A stretch of DNA of 64,000 nucleotides from Marivivens aquimaris. GTDB lineage: Bacteria; Pseudomonadota; Alphaproteobacteria; Rhodobacterales; Rhodobacteraceae. A model generated the notes under the pieces. It saw only the letters and a list, made by a program, of their open reading frames with translations. It did no database searches and was not told where the DNA came from. The translations under genes were made by a program, and so were the position numbers. Positions 1 through 8,512 of the stretch are shown here, in pieces (the first letter of the stretch is position 1; the number at the start of each line of letters is the position of its first letter). The stretch covers positions 1 through 64,000 of the forward strand of contig NZ_JADBGB010000004.1 in NCBI RefSeq assembly GCF_015220045.1, given 5' to 3'.

Positions 1-530
1 GCGTTGGCCAGTTCGCCATTGGTGCCCCGCACCCAGTCCGGGGTAATCTCGAGAAGCTCGAACACCTCGAGCGAGGTGGCCTCGGTCGAAGAGCCGCGCA
101 TGCCGGGACCGAATTTCTGCCCCTCGAGCCCGGCGAGCTCGGTGATCTCGGCATCGCGGCGCACCACCACGTTCTGCGGTGCCAGCGAATAGGCCCAGAG
201 CAGCTTCGACTCGACCGGACGGCCGTCAAACGACTTCACCCCGTTATAGGCATGATAGAGCGTCGAGGTGGTGATCAGGCCGATGTCCAACTGGTCGCGC
301 GCCATCCGCTTGAGGTTGTCGACCGTGGCGCCGGTTTCCACCACCGAGGCCTGATAAGCATCGGGATAGGCATTGTTCACGATCTTCGCCAGCGAGGCGA
401 AATAGGCGTAGTGCGCGCTTTGCGAATTGGTCGCGCCGAAGGCGAGCCGGGTCTCCGCCGCTGCCGGCAGGCTGGCCGCCAGACCGGCCAGCGTGAGTGC
501 CGCGGTCGAAAGCAATTTGGTCACTGTCAT
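1..530 (-). CDS. TAXI-family TRAP transporter solute-binding protein (partial, C-terminus outside window)
   Basis: Reading the minus strand from the ATG at 530 gives an uninterrupted frame to the window edge, about 176 residues. It opens with a clear Sec signal peptide (MTVTKLLSTAALTLAGLAA, cleavage near AAAE), followed by LAFGATNSQSAHYAYFASLAK, and then segments such as VETGATVDNLKRMARDQLDIGL. This arrangement matches TAXI solute receptors of tripartite ATP-independent periplasmic transporters, which capture organic acids such as glutamate or related substrates in the periplasm. A GGAGG ribosome site lies just before the ATG. It lies downstream of, and on the same strand as, the LacI-type regulator, so it is probably controlled by it. 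The membrane subunits would lie beyond the left edge. The substrate cannot be told from the sequence. Confidence 0.82.
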   Translation of the reverse strand, partial: MTVTKLLSTAALTLAGLAASLPAAAETRLAFGATNSQSAHYAYFASLAKIVNNAYPDAYQASVVETGATVDNLKRMARDQLDIGLITTSTLYHAYNGVKSFDGRPVESKLLWAYSLAPQNVVVRRDAEITELAGLEGQKFGPGMRGSSTEATSLEVFELLEITPDWVRGTNGELAN

Positions 531-554
531 GTCGAACCTCCCTTGAACATGAAT

Positions 555-571
555 CGCCCGACAATCGGGCG
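555..571. terminator. Hairpin between regulator and transporter genes
   Basis: A perfect 7-bp inverted repeat, CGCCCGA/TCGGGCG, with a 3-nt loop lies between the LacI stop (641) and the TAXI start (530). There is no clear T tract. It could be a weak terminator or a leader structure for the transporter mRNA. Confidence 0.35.
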
Positions 572-640
572 TCTGTCATGGGAGGAGCCACAAAACCAGG
601 CGTCGTTGCAAGACCTGCCAAGCTCTATGAAATTTTTTCA

Positions 641-1633
641 TCAGCCGCTTTCGCGTTCCTGCATCGTGCCCTGAAGGACCCGGATATCCCCCGCCTCGAG
701 TGTCGCCTCGGCGCTGGTGAGAATATCGACTGCCTGCCGCAGCATCCGCCTCAGCGGCTGGCGCACGGTGGTCAACCGATAGGCCTCCCAAGAGGCCATC
801 GGGATGTCGTCGAAGCCGATCACGGCGATATCATCCGGCACCGAGACCCCCTTGACCCGGGCCGCGTCGAGAAGGCCTATGGCCATGATGTCATTGGCAC
901 AAAACACCGCGTCCGGCAGCGGTCTCCGGGCCAGAAGCTCCTGCCCGACGTCAAACGCCTGCTGGTAGTCGAAACCGCCGTCGTATTGCTCGTCAATCGC
1001 CGTGCCGGCCACTTCAAGGTGGTCGCGAAAACCGCGCATCCGCTCGAGATGGGTCGAGGTATCCCGCCGCCCGCCGACAAAGGCGATTCGTTGCCGCCCC
1101 TGGGCCAGGAACCGCTCTGCGATTTGCCGCGCCCCGCCGTAATTGTCGCAGCAGACCGCCATCATGCTGCTGTCGGACTGCACGCGGTTCAGCAGCACTG
1201 CCGGCATTCCGTGCGCCCGGCAAGAGCGCGCCAATTGCGAGGTCATCGTCGAGCTTGCCAGAATCACCCCTTCGGTACGGAAATCCAACACCTGCCGTAT
1301 CATCGTGTCGACCTCGTCAGCGGACGACACCACATGCACGATGGCGCGAAGCCCGCGCTCCGGCAACTGCCGGACCAGCTCGTCCACAGTGCCCGGGTAG
1401 AACGGATTGTGCAGCTCGCTGACCACCAGCGCGATGGTGTTGGTAGATTGTTGCGAGAGCACCTTGTCGACACTGCTGACAAAGCCCAACTCGTCGGCGG
1501 CGGCGAAGATCGCCTTGCGCTTGGCCTCGGCAATCGAGGCGTCCGCCCGATAAGCCCGCGACACCGCCGAAACCGACACCCCGGCCCGTGCGGCCACATC
1601 CTTGGCGGTGATCTTTTTCATGCTTTCAGTCAT
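641..1633 (-). CDS. LacI-family transcriptional regulator
   Basis: A 330-residue protein of normal LacI length. The N-terminus (about residues 8-30, AKDVAARAGVSVSAVSRAYR) is the LacI helix-turn-helix plus hinge. The rest is a periplasmic-binding-protein-like effector domain, with NTIALVVSELHNPFYPGTVD at the first strand, FVGGRRDTSTHLERMRGF in the middle and VFCANDIMAIG followed by IAVIGFDDIPMASW near the end. These are family hallmarks. A second ATG four codons in (1621) is an equally possible start. The gene lies upstream of the TAXI transporter gene on the same strand, so it is a likely local repressor of uptake. A candidate palindromic operator lies just upstream of its own start, which would allow autoregulation. 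The effector is unknown. Confidence 0.9.
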   Translation of the reverse strand: MTESMKKITAKDVAARAGVSVSAVSRAYRADASIAEAKRKAIFAAADELGFVSSVDKVLSQQSTNTIALVVSELHNPFYPGTVDELVRQLPERGLRAIVHVVSSADEVDTMIRQVLDFRTEGVILASSTMTSQLARSCRAHGMPAVLLNRVQSDSSMMAVCCDNYGGARQIAERFLAQGRQRIAFVGGRRDTSTHLERMRGFRDHLEVAGTAIDEQYDGGFDYQQAFDVGQELLARRPLPDAVFCANDIMAIGLLDAARVKGVSVPDDIAVIGFDDIPMASWEAYRLTTVRQPLRRMLRQAVDILTSAEATLEAGDIRVLQGTMQERESG

Positions 1634-1653
1634 ATCCCTATTTCAACTGAGCG

Positions 1654-1666
1654 TGAAATGTTTTCA
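1654..1666. promoter_or_regulatory. Candidate LacI-type operator
   Basis: The palindrome TGAAA-TGT-TTTCA lies 21 bp upstream of the LacI-family start codon. A further TTTCAAC copy of the half-site lies at about 1640-1646. Position and symmetry fit an autoregulatory operator. The usual central CG of many LacI sites is missing. Confidence 0.35.
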
Positions 1667-2325
1667 ACCAAGCATCGCCTGTTTCCGCGTCGGCAGCTGT
1701 GGCAGGGCAATCCGATGCCGCCCGACGATCCAACGCGGGCCGCGACCCTCGGGAGAAACAGGGCCGCGGTTCAGGTATCGCTCATACGCTGACAGGAAGT
1801 TTTCCTTGGCAGAATGGCCGTCTACCTGAACTTTGGCAGTCAAATTCTGCGCGCGGCGTAGCGATTTTAACTGGCGCCGGACGCCTGCATGATGATCGCC
1901 TGCCATCCGATCGACCTTGATGCTGACCGCGGCGTCGGGTTCCGCACCGCTCTCGTCCGCCGGCCCAGAGAATGGGGCGACGGCCCGGATGCGACGCTCG
2001 AGATGCTGGCCCCGGAATTGATGCCCTTGCCCACCACCCTGAAGCGCAGGCAAGTCTTGGGTCACACCCGGGGTTTTTGGTAGATTGCGAAGCATCCAGA
2101 GAACGGCCTTACCGTCCTACGCGTTCCGGATTGAGATCGGAAACCCGGCCGTTGCTTCCCCGAGGTCGGCTTTCATCAAACTGCAACCTGCATCTTGCAC
2201 ACGCGCCGAACTTCCGCTTTCCCGAAAGACTACCGAAGCTTTTGCAGCCGCAGCATGCGTCGGGTTTGGCTTGAAGAGCGGAAGACCTGTCTTGGCTTGG
2301 TTAGTATTGCGGCGACTGCGGTGCG
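1667..2325. other. No convincing gene
   Basis: About 660 bp between the LacI-family gene and the end of the winged-helix gene. Open frames exist on both strands, the longest being 143 codons on the minus strand from 2095, but none has recognisable domain features, a good ribosome site or family-like composition. It may be degraded sequence at the join of cargo and plasmid backbone. Confidence 0.4.
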
Positions 2326-3397
2326 TCAAACGGGCTTGACCGCGATCAGCGCCATTCTGTAGCGACCCTGCTGCGTCACCTCGTGGAACCGGCCTTTCTC
2401 TTCCATCCATGTTTCGTTGAACAGCTGCGCGACTTGCGCCGGTCAAGGTCTCAGCCATCGGGGCCGACACCAAAGGCCATTTGGTCAACACGGAGCGGAG
2501 AGCAGCAGGCGTGCGCCCGGAGAGCCGAGCCATCGCTGCGTCTGCCCGAGCCCCCCATGCGTCGATATCGTCCAGATGGCGCATCGCCGTCAGAACGGCA
2601 CTGTTTAACCCATCCAGCCAGCAGGCCAAGCGCTCAATCGGCAAGCTGGAGGCACGCAGCCCCCCTGCCCCACCCATGGCCAGCGGCGCGAAGATGGCAC
2701 CGCATCCCTCGCCGGCCGCGATCCTGGCTGCGGTGACGGCGGCTTCGATCTGATCGCCTTTGTGCCCGAGGCCGGCGAGGCGCCAGAGATGAAACCCCAT
2801 GCAGGCGCTCGTGATCGGGTGGAGATCGGCCGCTGCCGTCATCACGTCACGCCATCCGCCCGCGCGATCATCGAAACGTTCGGCAATGTTCGCGAGCTTT
2901 TCGGGATCGCGGCGGTCCAGGAAGGCCGCCAGATCGGCCATCGGGCCCGGTCCTCCTGTCAGGCGACGCATGGCCCACCCGACCCGGGCAAAGGCATTTG
3001 AATCATCCCGCGCGCCCGACAGCCAAATGGACGTCCACAGCGCTAACCGATCAGAGCTCACTCGATCACCCGCGAACCAGCTGAGGTCGGCCGCCTCGAT
3101 CAGAGCTAGCCGATGCCGCCAGCCTTCCGGGCCACGCAGCAGCCGATCATCCAGAGCTCCTAAGCGTCCAGCCACTCTTGCCAGTCGCGCAGCGTGAACG
3201 CCTTCTGCCTTTGCCCAGTCACCGATGACAGCAGTGTCTGGCGGTTCCGCCCGTGGCCCGGGAGGCAAATCATCCGGTTCTTCCTCGAGTGGCCCAGGCA
3301 GAAACCAGAGATGCTCTTCGTGAGCCTCTTCATCCTCCTCTATGGTGATGAGGGGATCGTTGAAATCATCAGTTAACGCGGATGCTTGGGGTTTCAT
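2326..3397 (-). pseudogene. Plasmid protein with C-terminal winged helix, frameshifted near its end
   Basis: From the ATG at 3397 the frame encodes a mostly alpha-helical protein of unknown family, with an acidic N-terminus (ITIEEDEEAHEEH). It ends in KWPLVSAPMAETLTGASRAAVQRN, which reads as a winged-helix DNA-binding segment like the C-terminus of DUF1612-type plasmid proteins. Immediately afterwards, at about 2405-2411, the frame is lost. Reading one base over gives WMEEKGRFHEVTQQGRYRMA and a stop at 2326, the natural wing of such a domain. The uninterrupted frame instead runs about 95 low-complexity residues out of frame to 2117. A one-base insertion or two-base deletion, or a sequencing error, explains this. 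A strong palindrome overlaps its promoter region, so it may be an autorepressor. Confidence 0.6.
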
Positions 3398-3398
3398 A

Positions 3399-3424
3399 TG
3401 TGCAAAATACTGTTCTTTTGCACA
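3399..3424. promoter_or_regulatory. Palindromic operator in front of the winged-helix gene
   Basis: A perfect 9-bp inverted repeat, TGTGCAAAA-N8-TTTTGCACA, starts 2 bp upstream of the start codon at 3397. A protein bound here would block expression of that gene. The winged-helix product itself is the obvious candidate. Confidence 0.5.
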
Positions 3425-3575
3425 TTACCCAAGTGATTTTGTGGCGGTTGCCTTTGCTCTTTATATAGTATGCGCGCGCGACTGCCGCTGGAACCTCTCA
3501 GATCGCGCTCAGCACTAGGAAACCAAGGGTTTTTGGACGAGCACGACGAGAGAGCACCTACTTGCATTCGTGTAC

Positions 3576-3621
3576 AAACGGTCGTTTATTGATGATACAT
3601 ATAATTGCAAACGGCCCGTTT
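3576..3621. promoter_or_regulatory. Paired palindromes resembling a resolvase res site
   Basis: Two related palindromes, AAACGGTCGTTT (3576-3587) and AAACGGCCCGTTT (3609-3621), lie 33 bp apart with A/T-rich DNA between them, directly upstream of the serine recombinase start at 3624. Serine resolvases usually bind such inverted 12-mer subsites next to their own gene and repress it. Confidence 0.5.
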
Positions 3622-3623
3622 TC

Positions 3624-4532
3624 ATGCCCCTGATAGGCTACGCCCGTGTTTCCACAGAGGATCAGACCCCCCTGCCCCAGTCTGAGGCCCTGCAGTCTGC
3701 GGGATGCGCCGAGATCTTTGAAGAGCACGCCTCGGGCGGCAATCGCGCGCGACCGGTGCTGGCACGCGTGCTCGAACGCGTCCAGAGCGGCGATACGCTG
3801 GTCGTTGTGCGGATCGACCGGCTTGCGCGATCTCTGTCGCACTTGCTGGAGGTGATCGAAAGACTGGAGGGAAAGGGGGCGTTCTTCCGCTCGCTCCAGG
3901 ACCCGATCGACACTGCCTCGCCCCAGGGCAAGTTCACGTTGCAGGTTCTGGGCGCTGCGGCTGAGTTCGAACGCGCTCTGATCCGCGAGCGCACAAAGGC
4001 CGGGCTTGCCTCTGCGCGCGCCAAAGGGCGCGTAGGCGGCAACCCAGGGCTACGCGCCAAGGATCCCGCCGCGCTGCGCAAGGTGCGGCTGGCACGGCAG
4101 GACGGCTATATGGAACGCCTGAACGAGACCGCGCAGGATTGGGTGCCTCATGTGCGCCGCCTGCGCCCCGATATGGCTTGGGAAGACGTGCTGCGAATTA
4201 TCAATGCCCCCCTGCCCCCAGATCACCATTGGACACAAGGCCGACTGCTCCGCGCTGTGAAGGCATATGTGCGCGACGGGTTCCTTCCTGCCGAGGTGCT
4301 TGGCCGCGCCGGACGCCGCGAAACCGATGACCGCCTGCCGGCCATCGTCGCAGCGATCAAAGGCGCGGACCCCGAAATCACGCTGCAGGCGATCTGCGAT
4401 CGGCTAGAGTCGATGCGCGAACGGACCCCTCGAGGTCGTGCCAGCTGGCAGCCGTCTTCGGTCAAAATGTTGCTCGAACGAGCGGAGCGGCTTGGCCTAA
4501 TTTCATCAGAATCGGCTCACTCCCAACTGTAA
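3624..4532 (+). CDS. Serine recombinase / resolvase
   Basis: The catalytic domain starts at MPLIGYARVSTEDQ, with the nucleophilic serine in ARVS, and continues through DTLVVVRIDRLARSLSHLLE, FTLQVLGAAAEFERALIRER and TKAGLASARAKGR. These are the resolvase/invertase signatures. I chose the ATG at 3624 because the upstream GTG at 3570 would read through the palindromes. The protein is 302 residues, longer than minimal resolvases (about 185). The C-terminal half is a basic helical region without recognisable zinc or large-recombinase motifs. Lying next to repABC, it probably resolves plasmid multimers, or it is a leftover of a transposon. It has its own candidate res site. Confidence 0.85.
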   Translation: MPLIGYARVSTEDQTPLPQSEALQSAGCAEIFEEHASGGNRARPVLARVLERVQSGDTLVVVRIDRLARSLSHLLEVIERLEGKGAFFRSLQDPIDTASPQGKFTLQVLGAAAEFERALIRERTKAGLASARAKGRVGGNPGLRAKDPAALRKVRLARQDGYMERLNETAQDWVPHVRRLRPDMAWEDVLRIINAPLPPDHHWTQGRLLRAVKAYVRDGFLPAEVLGRAGRRETDDRLPAIVAAIKGADPEITLQAICDRLESMRERTPRGRASWQPSSVKMLLERAERLGLISSESAHSQL

Positions 4533-4570
4533 CTAGCAGAGGCTCAAACAGCTGAATCTATCGCTCTAAA

Positions 4571-4832
4571 CACCGTCAGAAGGTCAATTGTGCCATTGGT
4601 TGCATGGGTTTAGCCAATACCATCCAAACAATCCCCATGAATGGCTTGAAGCACGGTCTTTTGGATTTATCACCATAAAATCAACAACTTGCAGTTATCT
4701 TGATGTGACTGTACGTATTGGTGCTGTGGATAACTTTCACACTACATCTAGATTCTTCTTGCCGGACTCACTTGATCGTGGCATTCCCATTCTGACGGTA
4801 AAACGCGTCAGTCGCGCTGTACACCGTCAGAA
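4571..4832. promoter_or_regulatory. repA upstream region with three ACCGTCAGAA repeats
   Basis: The 10-mer ACCGTCAGAA occurs at 4571-4580 and 4823-4832, and its exact complement TTCTGACGGT at 4790-4799. The last two form an inverted repeat with a 23-bp spacer ending 42 bp before the repA start. RepA proteins of repABC systems repress their own promoter, with RepB as co-repressor, so these are the best candidates for the operator. An open frame across 4588-4911 is not convincing as a gene. Confidence 0.5.
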
Positions 4833-4874
4833 TGACCAAGAGCCTCAACAGAGGCCGAGAGTGGGCGGCAGGAC

Positions 4875-6074
4875 ATGGATGATCGTAACGTTGGATACGC
4901 GCAAGGCATAGGCTCTTCCGACATCGGAGCATTTGCCGACAATCTGGCTGAATCTTTGGATCGCCAGATGAAGATCGCTTTCGAGCCCGAAGAACGAAAG
5001 TCCCTGCGCCGATTCAGTTCTACCGAAGTTGCCAGCCTCCTGCGCGTTAGCACATCTAACCTGCGCAACCGGCACAAGGACGGCAGCTTCCCGGAAGTTC
5101 ATACAGACAACCGCGGACACCGGTTCTACACAGCCCAAGAGATCGATAAGCTGCGCGACATTCTGGGGCGCACCGGAAAGAACGCAGAAAGCTACCGCCC
5201 CGGTCGACGTGAAGGCGATCGTCTCCAGGTGATATCTGTCGTCAATTTCAAAGGCGGATCGTCAAAAACAACAGCAACGATCCATCTTGCACAACGGTAT
5301 GCTTTGCGAGGTTACCGAGTGTTGGTCTTGGATCTCGATCCGCAGGCAAGTTTGACCACCTTTTTCGGCTTTCGGCCAGAGCTCGAGTTCGCCGAAGGCG
5401 GCACAATCTATGATGCCCTGAGATATGAGGAACAAGTTCCGCTCTCAGCCGTCATCCAAAAAACCTACTTCCATAAGCTCGATATGGTCCCAGCGGGCCT
5501 GATGCTCTCGGAATACGAAACTGAGACGGCAAACGCCCTCGCCCGCCGGGTGCAACCCATATTTGCGGAGCGTCTTGCCTTAGCGCTTGAGGAAGTAGAG
5601 GCGAATTACGACATCGTTCTGATCGACTGCCCACCTCAACTTGGCTTTCTGACCCTAACGGCGTTGGCAGCCTCGACGGGACTCCTAGTAACGGTCGTGC
5701 CTGGCATGCTCGACATTGCTTCAATGAGCCAGTTCCTGAAACTTGCTTCGGAAACGGTAAAGGCTGTCGAAGAAGCCATTGGCAGGCGCGTTACATGGGA
5801 CTTCGTAAAGTTCTTGATCACGAGATACGAGCCGTCGGACGGGCCTCAGACCCAGATGGCGGGCTACCTGAGATCGATCTTGGCCGGACAGGTCATGACT
5901 GAGCCAATGCTGAAATCTACAGCAATCTCGGACGCCGGTATGACCCAGCAAACCGTCTACGAAGTTGATCCGAGCCAATTCATTAGAAAAACGATTGATC
6001 GCGCTCTGACCAGCGTGAATGGCGTTGGAGATGAGTTGGAACAGACAATCCAAATGGCATGGGGGCGTCGCTGA
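4875..6074 (+). CDS. repA: RepA plasmid partition ATPase (ParA family)
   Basis: 399 residues, the normal size for RepA of repABC plasmids. The N-terminal 110 residues contain a winged-helix-like segment (RRFSSTEVASLLRVSTSNLRNRHKDG) used for operator binding. The deviant Walker A motif reads VVNFKGGSSKTTATIHLA around residue 126. The second ATPase motif is VLVLDLDPQASLTTFFG, and DIVLIDCPPQLGFLTLTAL is the ParA A' and B region. RepA ATPase segregates plasmid copies with RepB bound at parS and represses the repABC promoter. Its stop overlaps the repB start (TGATG), so the two are translationally coupled. Confidence 0.95.
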   Translation: MDDRNVGYAQGIGSSDIGAFADNLAESLDRQMKIAFEPEERKSLRRFSSTEVASLLRVSTSNLRNRHKDGSFPEVHTDNRGHRFYTAQEIDKLRDILGRTGKNAESYRPGRREGDRLQVISVVNFKGGSSKTTATIHLAQRYALRGYRVLVLDLDPQASLTTFFGFRPELEFAEGGTIYDALRYEEQVPLSAVIQKTYFHKLDMVPAGLMLSEYETETANALARRVQPIFAERLALALEEVEANYDIVLIDCPPQLGFLTLTALAASTGLLVTVVPGMLDIASMSQFLKLASETVKAVEEAIGRRVTWDFVKFLITRYEPSDGPQTQMAGYLRSILAGQVMTEPMLKSTAISDAGMTQQTVYEVDPSQFIRKTIDRALTSVNGVGDELEQTIQMAWGRR

Positions 6075-7042
6075 TGGCCCGAAATATCTTCAATCAGCCT
6101 CCAAAGGACGAGAAGGAGAGCGCGGCCCCCTCCCCTACCCCGCCAAAAGCAGCAAAACTGCCAGGATCTGTTGGCGGATTGCGCGACTCTTTGCGCGAGA
6201 TTACCGCGAATTCGATCCGTGACATCGAGCCCGATCAGATTGACATGGATGGTCTGCGCGATCGGTTGGTGCTGGAGGATTCCAGTATTGATGAGTTGGC
6301 CGAAAGCATTCGCAAGCATGGACAACAAGTACCAATTATGGTCCGTCCATCAGCGCAACCGGACAGATACCGTATCATCTACGGACGACGCAGGCTCGCA
6401 GCGATCCGCATGGTCGGCGGAACGGTCAAGGCGATCGTTCGAAGCCTGGATGACGACGCATCTCTGATCGCACAGGGCCAAGAGAACAACCTCCGACTAG
6501 ACCCGTCTTTCATTGAGAAATCTCTTTTTATCAAAGAGATGCAGGAATCAGGTTACAAGCCAAACGTCATTCAGGATGCTCTCGGCTTGACACGGCAGGG
6601 CGTGTCCAATCATCGCGTCGTCATAGAGCAACTGCCAGAAGGGCTTGTACAGCTGATCGGGCCGGCACATGGCATCGGACGACGGCAATGGGGTGACCTG
6701 GCCGCTTTGTCGAAAAAGATAGATCTGGTGAACACAGCCAAAGAGGTGATCGCCGCCCTGCCCGACGACACTCCAAGCGCGGATAAGTTTCAGGCAGTCT
6801 ACTCGGCTTGCTCGAACAAGGCGCGTAGCGACAAGAAGCAAGCCAACCGCAGCCTAACGTCCGTTGTCAAAGATGGGGACGGTAGCTCTGTGGGAACGCT
6901 GACAGTCGACCAGAAAACGATCGCTATCAAGATCACCAAGAAGGACAACCCAGAATTCGGCCAATGGATCGAAGAGCGCGCGGAGGCAGCGCTTTTGAAG
7001 CTCTTCGAACAGTGGCGGAATGAGAGCGGCTCTGGGTCCTAA
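6074..7042 (+). CDS. repB: RepB plasmid partition protein (ParB family)
   Basis: 322 residues starting at MARNIFNQPPKDEKE, the ATG that overlaps the repA stop. The ParB/Srx-type domain covers about residues 50-150, with DELAESIRKHGQQVPIMVRP and YRIIYGRRRLAAIRMVGGTV. It is followed by an ENNLRLDPSFIEKSLFIKEM segment and a helix-turn-helix (VIQDALGLTRQGVSNHRVVI). RepB binds centromere-like parS sites and works with RepA in segregation and autoregulation. Candidate parS palindromes lie just after repC. Confidence 0.94.
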   Translation: MARNIFNQPPKDEKESAAPSPTPPKAAKLPGSVGGLRDSLREITANSIRDIEPDQIDMDGLRDRLVLEDSSIDELAESIRKHGQQVPIMVRPSAQPDRYRIIYGRRRLAAIRMVGGTVKAIVRSLDDDASLIAQGQENNLRLDPSFIEKSLFIKEMQESGYKPNVIQDALGLTRQGVSNHRVVIEQLPEGLVQLIGPAHGIGRRQWGDLAALSKKIDLVNTAKEVIAALPDDTPSADKFQAVYSACSNKARSDKKQANRSLTSVVKDGDGSSVGTLTVDQKTIAIKITKKDNPEFGQWIEERAEAALLKLFEQWRNESGSGS

Positions 7043-7171
7043 GCCCCGAGCCACACAGAGTAACTCGAGCAGAGGAGAAAAGCGAAGACCAGAAAGAAAA
7101 GAGCCCCCCAAAGTTTCCCCTGGAGAGCCCTCATCATTCGATTAGCACTCATGATGTAGCAACCTCCAGCA

Positions 7172-7206
7172 AACCGGTCAAGAGTCACCGATTCGGTGGA
7201 CGGGTT
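7172..7206. ncRNA. repB-repC intergenic hairpin; expected locus of the antisense ctRNA
   Basis: The 240-bp gap between repB and repC is where repABC plasmids encode a short antisense RNA that limits RepC synthesis. Here the palindrome CACCGA-T-TCGGTG (7186-7198) sits inside a second pairing, AACCGGTC (7172-7179) with GACGGGTT (7199-7206, one mismatch), followed on the plus strand by TTTTTATT. The hairpin is seen directly. Its role as ctRNA target or repC leader attenuator is inferred from position, and the RNA ends cannot be placed. Confidence 0.45.
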
Positions 7207-7282
7207 TTTATTGCCTTTTTCTGAGCGAAATCTCGGGAAGAGACTGGGAAGTTGTGGGCCGAACGGTCGTCGTGAAGAAACC

Positions 7283-8338
7283 ATGGCATTTACAAAACTA
7301 TCGATCAGAACCGCTGATGCTGATGCATCACGCGGCTCAATTTCTGCGGCTGAAACCGACATCTGGACCATCTTCAGGGCACTAAGAGATGCACGTAGCG
7401 TATTCGGTCTGCGTCCTGGCCATATCCAAACACTTCAAGCCATGCTCAGTTTCTTGAAGCCCGGCCATGGCGAAACGGTTTTCGCGTCCAACGACTCGAT
7501 TTGCCAGCGCGTCGGCGGAATCGACGAACGGACACTCCGCAGGCACATCAACCGCTTCGTCGAACTCGGGTTCATCAAACGCAATGACAGCTCGAACAGA
7601 AAGCGCTACCGCGTTCGCTCATCCAGCGGGGAATGCATCAGCTATGGACTGTCTCTAACCCCCCTCCTCCAACGTGCGAGCGAGCTTATCGCCATCGCAC
7701 ATGAGATGGAAAATAACCGGCGGGATCGGATATTTGTCCGCAAACAGATCCTGACAAAGCTCGCCCATTTGGAAGAGCATGATCCCAGCAACACATTCAT
7801 CAACCACGCACGGAGAGCTCTACGCAGGAAGCTGAGCCTTACCGAATACCACGCGCTGCTCGCCGACACGGACAAAGAATGCCAGACTTTGTATACCCCA
7901 GATAACCCACCAGAAACTGTGGAATTGCCCGCCAATGACGGACAAACTGTCCGGCACCAATCTATGTCTGAAGAAGAAAAAAAAGATTTAGATAGCAACA
8001 CAGGCAATGAAGCTCTGAAACCAGACTTGCTAACCTCAGTCTGCGATCAAGCGACATCGTTCTCCACAGAGAGACTTAGAGACTGGTTGGACATTGAAAA
8101 CCATGCTCGAACTCTTGCACCCATGATGGGGATTCACCCAGAAACATTTGAGAAAGCCAAGAATGCAGTAGGAGCTCAGAAAGCGTCATGCGCGATCTTC
8201 ATCATGCTACAACTTGGACAACGCATCAGGGATTTTGGAGCGTACTTTCACAGTATCACCTTGGGCCAACGTCAAGACCAGTTTGATCCAGTGGCTTTGA
8301 TCAAGCGTCTATCCAAAACTGCTATGCAAACCGCCTAG
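7283..8338 (+). CDS. repC: RepC replication initiator
   Basis: 351 residues from MAFTKLSIRTADADASRG, chosen over an upstream in-frame start because it begins after the hairpin region and fits RepC length. Typical RepC features are GLRPGHIQTLQAMLSFLKPG, VFASNDSICQRVGGIDERTL and LRRHINRFVELGFIKRNDSS, a winged-helix initiator core, and a C-terminal domain from about residue 255 ending in QRIRDFGAYFHSITLGQRQD. RepC starts replication, and in studied repABC plasmids the origin lies within repC itself. A parS-like palindrome starts two bases after the stop. Confidence 0.95.
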   Translation: MAFTKLSIRTADADASRGSISAAETDIWTIFRALRDARSVFGLRPGHIQTLQAMLSFLKPGHGETVFASNDSICQRVGGIDERTLRRHINRFVELGFIKRNDSSNRKRYRVRSSSGECISYGLSLTPLLQRASELIAIAHEMENNRRDRIFVRKQILTKLAHLEEHDPSNTFINHARRALRRKLSLTEYHALLADTDKECQTLYTPDNPPETVELPANDGQTVRHQSMSEEEKKDLDSNTGNEALKPDLLTSVCDQATSFSTERLRDWLDIENHARTLAPMMGIHPETFEKAKNAVGAQKASCAIFIMLQLGQRIRDFGAYFHSITLGQRQDQFDPVALIKRLSKTAMQTA

Positions 8339-8339
8339 T

Positions 8340-8355
8340 GTCCACCGCGGTGGAC
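8340..8355. repeat. parS-like palindrome, copy 1
   Basis: Perfect 16-bp palindrome GTCCACCGCGGTGGAC immediately downstream of repC. An identical copy lies at 8473. RepB-binding parS sites in repABC plasmids are 16-bp palindromes close to the cassette. Confidence 0.65.
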
Positions 8356-8472
8356 GTCTGGCCATCAACTAGTCCAATGACGCGCGGTCTCGCCACATGC
8401 ATCAAAGCGACAGAGCCAAATTCCACTAGGGCGATACTACACAGTCAATCCATGTACCTCCGACCCGCCGAT

Positions 8473-8488
8473 GTCCACCGCGGTGGAC
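8473..8488. repeat. parS-like palindrome, copy 2
   Basis: Second exact copy of GTCCACCGCGGTGGAC, 133 bp after the first and just before the end of the RES toxin gene. I saw no other copy in the window. Confidence 0.65.
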
Positions 8489-8512
8489 AGATCCGGCACC
8501 AAGTCTCACAAC

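Noticed and set aside
497..1792. 431-codon open frame on the plus strand
   Set aside because: Antisense to the LacI-family gene. The minus-strand frame has the complete LacI signature.
1664..2095. 143-codon open frame on the minus strand
   Set aside because: Low-quality composition and no recognisable motif. Kept only as uncharacterised intergenic sequence.
2117..2325. C-terminal extension of the winged-helix frame
   Set aside because: Out-of-frame read-through after the frameshift near 2408. The correct frame stops at 2326.
4588..4911. 107-codon open frame before repA
   Set aside because: It lies across the repA control region with its ACCGTCAGAA repeats, has no ribosome site and overlaps the repA start.
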